A stretch of 64,000 nt of DNA from Choanephora cucurbitarum. Taxonomy: Eukaryota > Mucoromycota > Mucoromycetes > Mucorales > Choanephoraceae. The notes under the pieces were generated by a model that was not told the DNA's origin, searched no databases, and saw only the letters and a list, made by a program, of their open reading frames with translations. The DNA is taken from assembly GCA_025331435.1 (NCBI GenBank), contig JAIWNI010000086.1, forward strand, positions 1 to 64,000, written 5' to 3'. A program made the translations under genes and the position numbers. This document shows positions 22,152 through 31,083 of the stretch, piece by piece. The stretch's first letter is position 1. The number at the start of each line of letters is the position of its first letter.

Positions 22152-23078
22152 TTAGTTCTTGATTTTCTTGACTTTGACTGGACTATAGCAAACATTGCTT
22201 CCTTTGTAGACACCAGATTCAAGGAATACATCGCTTGAGGTAAATCCAACAGTGATATGAGGCCAGAAGGACTTATAAAAGAAAAACAAAGTCAATTACT
22301 ATGTCTTCACATCCAATGATTTACAAACTTACGCGAGGATCAAACAAAGCGGTGTTGCCACCATTGCTGACATAAATTTTGAAAATTTCTTCACGAATCT
22401 TGACAAGATTGGGTGCATCAACAATAAGTTGGTACACGATCTTTTGAACACCAGATATAACAACGTCTTCCTTTCCGAGACAAATAATCTTGACCTTGCT
22501 GGATTGAATGGATAAGTCACGAGCAATCTTGTTGACTTGATCAATTGTCACACCACCATTAGCAAGCACAGCAAATTCAGGTGGTGTAATGACAGTGACG
22601 TGAGATTCACCTAAGATGATATTGATTTACGAAATAGATAATTGAGCAAAAGACAAATGACTATCATTATTTTGGAGTGAAATGTCCTACCTCTGCTTAT
22701 CAAGGGAACTTCAGTAGAGTTCAATGCATCAAATACAGGCTTGACATATTGGAAATCAAAATTCATTCCCAACCAAGAAGAGTTGCCTGAATTTGAAAAC
22801 ATGTCATTTAATCAAACTGGTCTAGAAAAAGAAGAAGCATTATCCTTACCAGCAACATGTTCAATGAATGGTACTTTTTCGGTTTTCAAGATTTCTTTTG
22901 AAACGACGATTTCTTTTCCTGGATTTATTTTGTAAGGAGTTGAGTACATCATGCCGATTTGGGGTTTATGTTTACCTTGATATGGTACACCCAAGGGAGT
23001 TTGTTGTTTATTGCTTGGTGCAGCAAGACCAACTGTGCACAAAGCAGCACCCATAAACATTAGCAATGACTTGACCAT
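22152..23078 (-). CDS. Secreted 2H phosphoesterase-like protein (Swiss-army-knife RNA-repair type)
   Basis: Exons 23078-22850, 22786-22691, 22610-22333 and 22271-22152 (minus strand) give 240 aa. A signal peptide is clear (MVKSLLMFMGAALCTVGLAA). The mature part carries two H-h-T motifs, SHVTVITPPEF and PHITVGFTSS, about 110 residues apart. That is the signature of 2H phosphoesterases, and the fungal 'SAK' domain group has this layout. A role in cleaving or repairing cyclic phosphate ends of RNA or nucleotides outside the cell is only an inference. The start codon is only 32 bp from the left end of the MULE, so its native promoter has been displaced by about 3.8 kb. Confidence 0.7.
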
Positions 23079-23102
23079 ATTATTGCTTTGATAAAATTAG
23101 GA

Positions 23103-23110
23103 AAAATAAA
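23103..23110. repeat. 8-bp target site duplication, left copy
   Basis: AAAATAAA directly before the left terminal inverted repeat. The same 8 bases follow the right repeat at 26933-26940. This supports transposition into this site. Confidence 0.85.
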
Positions 23111-23206
23111 GACTAAAGTTCCGCGCACCAAGGTTTCGCACCAAGGTTTTGTCAAATGCCTACGTAGGCATTTGAACAGCCAATAATATTTGAGCATTTT
23201 TGGTGC
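23111..23206 (+). repeat. Left terminal inverted repeat (96 bp) of the MULE
   Basis: Begins GACTAAAGTTCCGCG and ends TTTTTGGTGC. Inside are two adjacent 13-bp direct repeats CGCACCAAGGTTT (23124-23136 and 23137-23149) and a perfect 22-bp palindrome centred on TACGTA (23153-23174). These are probable transposase binding sites. Confidence 0.95.
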
Positions 23207-23268
23207 CTGAAGTTTTTTTTTTTTGCTTTTTCGAATTAAACCTTTTTTCTTTCTGTTATTTTTCTATT

Positions 23269-26200
23269 ATGAACTCTCAAGTATCTTTAGACAACTCTCA
23301 ACTTACCGTTACCGATTCTCAAATAAGACGAATGACGACTAGTGACACTGTCACTTGTGACTGGGATGATTTTAGTGATGCTGAATCGCTTGTTTTTGAC
23401 GAAACTAGAGAGGAAAGCGAATACGAAGTTGAATCAACCGTCGTTGCCGAATCCTCCAACAACATGAAGGAAGAATTTGGAAAAGTCTTCTTTGTAGGTG
23501 CCAAGTTCAGAAGCTCAGACGAGGTTCGTGATAAAGCACAAGCTTTGGGCAAAGAGTTCAATTGCCCAATCACCACTGCTAGAAGTAGCAAGAACAGCTA
23601 CATTGTTTTGCAATGTAGACATGGCGGTACTTACAGAAAGGCCAAGAAAGTCGAAGCCGACGCTGAGAGAGAAGAAAGCTCCGAGAGTATGTGCTGCATA
23701 GAGAATTATAAACGAAATGGAGTAGCTGAATCAAGCGATTGACTGGACTCCTTTTTCATAGATACGAACGAGAGTGGACGACGCTATCAATCTGGTAGAA
23801 AGCGATGCCCTTTGCGCATCTATGCGTCTGTAGGACGCGATACTGAGAGGCCCTGGGAGGTTCGCCAAGTCACTCTTGAGCATAACCATGCTCTTAGCAG
23901 TGACTTGTTGACCTATTCGGTCTTCAGGAAGCTTCTCCCCGAAGATTTCGAAGTGGCTTATAGCATGATGAAGAAAGGAGAAACTCCTAAAAGTGTTTTG
24001 AAGGTAAGATGAGCTTCTTTATGCTATATATTTTTTATACAGCTATGTTCATTTCGACGATGTTGCATTTGAGATATGAATATCTAGTTGATGGAATGTC
24101 TTTTAACACAAAATAAAAGAGGAAATAAAGAATAAGTGATTTGATTTCATATCCTTTTCTCGTCTTGTATTATTTTTGCTGCTTCAGACCAGATTCTTTT
24201 ACTTTTGAATTCGATAGAATTCCATTTTATTCTTTCATTTGTCAATACTAATATACGCACATCTTACTAGTTGTTGGTAGAAAATCAAGTTGATAATGGC
24301 ATCACATTAAGCGATTTGCATAACATTCAGCAACGCTTCTGCAATGACCAGTTTTCTGGTATGGCTGAGTTCATCTCAGATTTGGAGCAAACTGGACATC
24401 AAGTACGTACCAGAGTGGACAGTGATGATAAGGTGAATGCTGTCTTCTTCATGCATGAGCATGGAAGGGATGAGCTCAGACGACTCCCTGAAAGTGTCAT
24501 CATTGATGCAACATACAAGACCAACAGCCACCGCATGGTGTTGCTCAACATTGTTGTTGCAGGCACAGTAGCTTCAGAGTATCGCCGAAGCCAACTTGCA
24601 ACCATCCATGTTGCTGGATGTTGGATGAGAAAGGAGACTACCGAGTCTTATGAGTGGGCCATGAAGCAACTGAGAAGCATTGCCTGGCCTAGTGGAACTG
24701 ATCCCAGTCTTCTTCCTGACAACTTTGTCACTGATAAGGATCAAGCCTTGATGAATGCTATTAAGGTTGTGTTTCCTGAGTCAAGACACATTTTGTGTTA
24801 TGTGCACATTGTGCACAACTTTTTGAAAAGACTCATTAAAAACATGAGCAAGAAAGTTCAGCTTGGTAATTTAATATTGAATTTTCTTATGAGTAAAGAC
24901 AACTTATTTTTGCATTGCTCTTCTTTGTAGACAAAGAAAGCCGCCCTTTGCTGGAAAAGCGATTCAAAGCTATTATTCACAAGATAGCTTTTCAATCCAA
25001 CACCAAGGAAGCATTGATAGGCTTCAAGAATGAGTATGATGCATTTGTCTCTCAAGATAATCTTTGCGTTGATAAAGGCAAAGAAATGAAAACATATCTT
25101 GACAGGTAATGTGAATGAAAATAAGTTTTAGAGCATTTAGCATGAAATTTTCTCACATTCAAACTTGTATAGCATGATGGCCTTTCGTCGTCATTGGGTT
25201 GGCTATTATATCAACACCTACATGCATATGGGCAATCGCACGTTCAACAGAGTCGAAAGTACTCACAGTGGCATTAAACGCCACATCAAGACATCTTCTG
25301 GTTCGCTTGGCTTGGTAACTAAAAAAGTTCGCGAATGGGTTGAAGGAAGAGTGAGTTAATTGTTACAATTGTGTCTGGATCAAGTTTGGTTAATTCGCGT
25401 TATTTTCAAATACAGGAAAGCTACAGAAACAGACAAACTGTGCGTGAGTCTTTGTTTGAAACGATCTTGAAGGACAAGACTGGCCATGAAATTGATGACA
25501 AGATGAGCCAACTGAGAGGCAGGATTACCAGCTTTGCCTTTGATCGTATTCGTTTCGAATACATCAATTTGATGGACAACAAAGCTGATCCTGATCATGT
25601 CTCTCATGTGGATCCTACTACGGGTAAATGCCTTTGCGAATTGCGTAGAGCATACCGTCTTCCTTGCAGACATCGAATTGCGAGATATGATGGTCCTATT
25701 CCATTAGCTGCCGTTCACAGAAGATGGCACATTATGTATCAAAATGGCAGAGGTTAGTAGATTAGAGTACAGAGTATCAAACAAATGTCTAATATCCTTG
25801 TTTTAAAGTTGCTACTATTGCTGAAATGACAAATGCCAGCAAGGAGCATAATCATGAAGAGCATGAAGTCAGAAAGCCTGTAGAGGTACAGTTGCAGAAG
25901 CTGCAATATATCAATGCAGACTTAAGAACTGAGGAAGAAAGAATCGGCTTAGAGGATGAGCTTAGAGCAATCATAAGCAAATATTCTGATGACAAGCAAG
26001 TTGAGCGCATCCTTCCTCCTCCAATAGTATATGACATCAAAGGTCGTCCTAAAAACACTACCCGAGAAAAAATTGCTTTGGAGAGAGAGATGGACAAAAT
26101 CGCTCAACTTGCCAAACAAGAAAAAGCAAGTCAAAAAGAAGTTGCCCAAGGTATTGATGCCAAAAACTGAAATTAACATAGACACTAAATGGTTGAAGTA

Positions 26201-26764
26201 GTCCGCCTAGCCATTCCAATTCCCAAAGGATTGAGTGCCAAGCAAGTGACAGGCCACTTCAATCCTTCGCCTGATGGTAATTGTGGCTATAGAGCAATTG
26301 CCTATGCCATTTTTGATAATGAAGCCAGTTTTGGCAATGTCAAGCATGAGATGCTTTTATGCTTGAGAAAGAATGAACAATTCTACCGCCAAGTTTTTGG
26401 TAGCTCTCCCTCCGCCTCTGAAGTTCTCTCTGGTACATTTGAAAGTATCCAAAGCAAGCTTAGCAACGACGCTTCAGCAGGTATAACTGATAATTGGTTC
26501 CAATTTCCCGAAATGGTCCAATTAGCAGCAGATACCTTTAGCAGAGCTATTGCTTGCTATACGCCCGACAATCAAAGTACTACATTCGTTCCTTATTTTT
26601 CCCCTCCCTTCCCTGTTCGCCCTATTCCTTTGCAACTCTACAACAGTCATTTTTACATTGTAGAGCTCAAGCCCAACTCGAAGCCAAGATGGCCAAGAAC
26701 TTACCCAGGACACTCCTTTAACTGCAAAAGACACTCTTTAGAAGACTTTTCGCTCATTTATTAA
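23269..26764 (+). CDS. MULE transposase: FAR1-like, DDE, SWIM, then OTU cysteine protease (spliced fusion)
   Basis: Exons 23269-23686, 23762-24003, 24271-24865, 24931-25105, 25173-25350, 25416-25752, 25809-26150 and 26202-26764 give 949 aa. A FAR1/WRKY-GCM1-type DNA-binding region (about residues 75-200) ends in W-E-V...LEHNHAL. The MULE domain has D299 (VIIDATYKT), D375 (FVTDKDQA) and E505 (NRVESTHS). A SWIM zinc finger has C608, C610, C620 and H622. An AT-hook-like KGRPKN follows, then an OTU domain with DGNC (C790) and H912 (NSHFYIVEL). If the last intron (26151-26201) is retained, the transposase stops at 26170 (768 aa), and an ATG inside that intron (26189) opens a free 191-aa OTU protein. 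Which form is made is unknown. Confidence 0.85.
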
Positions 26765-26836
26765 CAAAAAACATATGATATGAATAAATTATGCCACCTT
26801 TAGTTTCTTTTTCTTTTAAATTTATTTTGAATTCAT

Positions 26837-26932
26837 GCACCAAAAATGCTCAAATATTATTGGCTGTTCAAATGCCTACGTAGGCATTTGACAAAACCTT
26901 GGTGCGAAACCTTGGTGCGCGGAACTTTAGTC
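26837..26932 (-). repeat. Right terminal inverted repeat (96 bp) of the MULE
   Basis: Reverse complement of 23111-23206 without mismatch; the match stops at the next base inward. The 22-bp palindrome is at 26869-26890 and the 13-bp direct repeats are at 26894-26919. The target duplication follows at 26933-26940. Confidence 0.95.
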
Positions 26933-27286
26933 AAAATAAATTATGATAACAATAAAAAAAAAAGAGTAATAATTTGCTTGCTTTTAAATACCAAAATCAC
27001 TGTAGAGCTGATTTTGTGTGTAATGTAACCACAAGCATTTTGTGTTGTCCAATTAGAAGGCCTACTTGATCCCATTTGCTGCTTTACTTTTTAATTCGAT
27101 TAGCTTAAGCAGAAATGACTATGTCTTAATTTTTGAATGTTTAAAATCCCAAACATAATATTATCAGCAGATAAAATTTCACAGAAGGATATAAAAAAAA
27201 GTAGCTTAAAGGGCTTAGTTGGGTTTTTTTTAAGCTTTTTTTTTCTTCTTCAATTTCTTGTTAGCGCCCAAGATTCCTCAATCGAG
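26933..27286. other. Gap between the MULE and the hephaestin-like gene
   Basis: Right target-duplication copy (26933-26940) followed by about 345 bp of AT-rich sequence. Part of it is presumably the former upstream region of the 2H phosphoesterase gene and part is the promoter of the hephaestin-like gene. No gene is seen. Confidence 0.5.
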
Positions 27287-28552
27287 ATGAGAATATTCTT
27301 CTGGTTTTTTATGTTAGTCCCAATAGTGTGTGCAGACTATTTCGATATATTAAAGCAAGAGTTTGAACAGAAACCGACTGGAAAAGTTCGAAGATTCTTT
27401 ATAACAGCAGAAGAAGGAATATGGGATTATGCTAGTGAGAGCCAAAATCCTGTGTCAGGTAACAAAAGAGACAAGTCAGTACAACTTATGTTGAACTCAG
27501 TAAATTGACTACGAATAGACGTCCATAGTTTAGGCACTCGGTATTACAAAGCAATATATCATGAATACCAAGATGAAACTTATACCGAAAGAAAAGTGCG
27601 GCCTCATTGGCAGGGCAATATGGGTCCTATTCTTAGAGCTGAAGTAGGTGACATTATACAAATCTTCTTTTGGAATAAAGCAAGTCGAAATTTCACTATC
27701 CATCCTCATGTAAATTGAATCTCTTCAAGTTTGTTGTCAAAAAAAACTTACAAAGATTGGGTAGGGTGTCTTTTATGAATTTGAAATGGAAGGTGCTATT
27801 TTTAAAGGATCGTTTGAAGAAGGGATAGTGAAGCCAAATCACAACTATACATACACTTGGAATGTGTTGCCTAGAGCTGGACCAGGTCCTAAAGATGGAA
27901 ATTCAATTGTCTGGGGTTATCATTCACATGTTACTGAAGCTGACTTGTAAAGAAAGAAGAGACATCGACTTACTTGCTGCTTAGTACTAATTCATTCACC
28001 CATTTAGATTTGCAGGGCTGTATGGTGCTATCGTCATTTATAAACCAGGCACACTCTCAAATGATGATATTGTCACTTCTGTCTTTGGTAAGCACTATGC
28101 TTTTGTATACCACCTCTTTTTGTGTTACTCACTCTATTGTTGTCGTTGTTTATTCAGTGGCGGATGAAAATCAATCTCCTTATTTTGATCGAACCCTATC
28201 AGCCTTAGACACAGATCCAGAAACATTGAGACAGAATGTAACAGGATTCTATACGGCAAACCAATTTCCGTCCATCAATGGGCTGATCTCTTCATCTCCA
28301 AAGGATTTGATCATCAAACCCGGTACAACATGGCATTTGATTGGGTGGGGTACTTATTGGGACATGCAAAAGGTGTATTGGCAGAATTCTCAGGTCAAGT
28401 TGAATGGAGAGAGTGTTGATTATGTTAGAATTATGCCAGCTTCATTTCATACATTAGTTGTTATACCAAGCAATCATGCAAACCAATCCCACATCTTTGG
28501 TATTTTTGAATCATACGACCAAGAAATGTCAATGTCTTTTACAACTGCCTAG
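27287..28552 (+). CDS. Secreted hephaestin/ceruloplasmin-like protein with a copper-ligand-less second cupredoxin domain
   Basis: Exons 27287-27458, 27519-27709, 27765-27946, 28008-28087 and 28158-28552 give 339 aa. A signal peptide (MRIFFWFFMLVPIVCA) precedes two cupredoxin domains. Domain 1 keeps the His motifs of multicopper oxidases: TIHPHGVFYEFE and GYHSHVTEADLFAGL, with the hephaestin-type LPRAGPGPKDGN between them. In domain 2 the positions usually occupied by His are DMQKVYWQN instead of a DxH...WHG pattern, and the usual HCH-x3-H-x4-M block is replaced by IFGIFESYDQEMSMS. A working trinuclear centre or type 1 copper is therefore unlikely. It may be a copper or iron binder rather than a ferroxidase. 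The 5' UTR start is uncertain, but the signal peptide supports this ATG. Confidence 0.78.
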
Positions 28553-29524
28553 TTTATGCCCATGTAGAGTATTACCAATTCATTGTTTAAAATAAATAAG
28601 ACAGACAATACCTTTGCTATCTAAGCAAGAGATATAAAAGTGCTCACATTATCCATTATAAGCCAATGCGGAAATAGAAAACCAAAGCTAGATTGAAATA
28701 AACAGGTCCTATCGATACATTCAATTGCATCAATAACTATTGACCTATTTGGCAAATAGAAACAGAAAAAAGGCTAGAACTTAAAGCAGCAAGAGTTCAA
28801 ACTTTGAATTGCTCATTATTTTGAACCCCTTTGAACTCTGCTGTCACTTACGGATGAATCTTCTTCCTAATATAGGTAGAAATGTGTGGTTACAAAATGG
28901 CTTGGGCCGAAGCAATTCAGAAGAACTATTGGATGGGACACAATGCAATCATCATAGGCGCTGGTATACTTAAAGATGATATTTTCAACATGTTGCATGA
29001 TAAGACCATTACAAGAATGCTTTTGAATGTAAATCTTGAGCAAGATAAATAAATATTGTATCTGATAGTACTCTAATCGAACTTCTTTGTGATTTTCAAA
29101 GAACAACAAAGTGTTGAACAAGAAGTTTTTCATGTGCAAAAGCTGATTTTTCTCAGTTCGGTAACAAGTAATATTAACGCCATAGTGTAACAGAAAAGAA
29201 ATCTTCAACAGATTATCACTTCATATTTTTTCTTATTGTATACAGTCTTGTGGTCTCGGTTCAACCACTAAAAGTTGTTGAGAGCCTTAACGTAAACTAA
29301 TTGTAGGCAGTTGTGAACTTATGTTACGCAATCAAGTTGCCTTTTTGGCGAAGAAAAAAGTGAGTTGAAACTTTCAAAGGAACACAAACTCCCAATTAGG
29401 TAATCTTCTCGCATTTAAAATCGACGATTTATTTTCAAGGATAATAATAAAAAAAGGTTCTACCTGTTTCTAATTTTTCGACATTTTTCTTCTTCAGTTT
29501 TTTCCAATTTAAAGTCTTACATCA
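28553..29524. other. Intergenic region, no gene seen
   Basis: About 1 kb. A 56-codon open frame at 28882-29052 (MCGYKMAWAEA...) has no family resemblance I know. The last 100 bp are a T/C-rich promoter. Confidence 0.5.
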
Positions 29525-30971
29525 ATGGGTCAAGGAGTTCGACAAAGCCTTGTAGAAAGGCATCCCTATCTGGTTTACATCTCCAGTTCTTTTGCCTTTG
29601 GCATCGTAGTTACTATTTTAGCATTATGCACATCCTCACATACTTGGGCAGATTTTTATAACTCTCGACCTGTAAGAGGTGAAATGGGATTTGGACGTTT
29701 TCTTATCAGGGGCACTCGATATGTCAATGGTAATGCCGAATAAATAGACTCAATATTTGAGAGGCTTATAGTACCTGTTTAGGAAATTATACGCCTTTTG
29801 CTTATCCCTGGAGACTGGTCAACCCAAGCCAGCTCGGTAAATGGACAGCATGGATTTTTTACGCCATTCACCAAACAGGACAATGGGCAATCTTAACTAG
29901 AGTACAGTTATCTAAAGAAAAGTTAGTCAGATGGAGCGACAACTACCAATGGTGGAACTGGCAAATGGTATACTTGAACACGTTCATGGCAATTTTTAAG
30001 TTGGTACATGGTCACATTTTCTATGATGGACTGGCAGTGAATGTACCTGAAGGTGTAGCTCAAGGTTCTGTGGTTCTCATTTTGGTTTTTGCTATCATTA
30101 TAGCCATTCCCTAGTAAGTAAACATCTTAATTCTTTTTGTAATGCAGTTTGAGGAGGTTGTGGTGTCACTAAAGTACTTGAATACTATTTTAGTCGTGGT
30201 GTGATTTTTGGATATGGAAAGAAGCCCTCCTCTGATCCAGTAATTCAGATTGTTCGAAAATACCATGGTTACGCTATGAGCTTTGGTACTGTTTTAAACT
30301 TCCATTATCATCCTGTGGTAAGTTTCGCTTTCTCTACTTTATTCTATAAAATCAAAAGCTTATATGTCTGCTTTATCTAGGAAGGTACAATGGCCCATTT
30401 ATTTGGTTTTATTTACCAATGTTTACTTGTTTGGCAATCAACCAATTTCCTGCACAGAGTAAGTTACTTATTCAGATTAAATCATGCGTTGTCACATAAT
30501 AATTAGGTGTTAAAAAAATAGAGTCATCGTAACAAATCATGGGTTTTGCTTTTGGAAATATGGGTATTTATTCATGGTACACTCACTGCAATCATCCAAC
30601 CTGGTATTGGATGGCAAATTTTCTCTTATGGCTTTATGTCTATGTTCTTACTTAACCAAATGTTCCAGACAAGACTAGCTGATAGCCGCCTTGTATTGAC
30701 CGTAATCTATGTTTTGTTTGGTGCTTGGGCTTATTGGGGATTCCGAGAAGACAAGGCCTATTACCGTGCCACTTTCATTCCTGTCTCTGAATATCTGTGT
30801 GTTTATTTCGCTTTAGGTGTAGGCAAATTAACGCAATATACCCTACAATATATACCCCAAAGTCTTCGAAAAACTCTTATTTTCATTTCAGCACTTGCAA
30901 CAACAGTCTGTCTAACAGTTGGATTAGCTCTTACTCTTGCTGGAAACCTGAAGGTGTACAATGATTATTAA
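29525..30971 (+). CDS. Polytopic membrane protein of unknown function
   Basis: Exons 29525-29729, 29783-30113, 30194-30317, 30381-30458 and 30522-30971 give 395 aa. About ten hydrophobic segments cover most of the chain. A striking conserved-looking core is NFHYHPVEGTMAHLFGF, followed by a polar HRSHRNKSW loop and a further membrane segment with IHGTLTA. The His and Glu residues within or next to membrane segments could bind a metal or haem. I do not recognise the family and give no function. For exon 3 the acceptor at 30193 is chosen because only it restores the frame (YRGVIFGYG). It is convergent with the RasGEF, 112 bp between stops. Confidence 0.8.
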
Positions 30972-31083
30972 GGTTCCACACCATTTCTTAATAATAATAA
31001 AAAGAGAGACACTGAGCGTTGCTCCATTTCTTATACATTCAATTTCATCTTTTTCTTTTTATTTAATAAACACAGAAGTATGT

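Larger units (their letters stand above)
23111..26932 (+). mobile_element. Complete Mutator-like (MULE) DNA transposon with OTU protease module
   Basis: 3,822-bp element bounded by 96-bp terminal inverted repeats that match at every base by eye, and by an 8-bp target duplication (AAAATAAA). It carries one transcription unit on the plus strand for a MULE transposase with FAR1-like, DDE and SWIM domains and, through a short intron, an OTU-type cysteine protease. All coding exons are open and the catalytic residues are present. Identical ends plus intact frames suggest a recent insertion and possible activity. It sits between the start of the 2H phosphoesterase gene and a hephaestin-like gene. 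The MULE call rests on the transposase domain; an 8-bp duplication is at the short end of the usual 8-11 bp. Confidence 0.95.

Noticed and set aside
26189..26764. OTU open frame as an independent gene
   Set aside because: Kept as an alternative product, but not as a separate gene: the frame can be spliced to the transposase with normal signals and its ATG lies in that intron.
28882..29052. 56-codon frame MCGYKMAWAEA...
   Set aside because: No homology I know and no flanking exons; may be chance.
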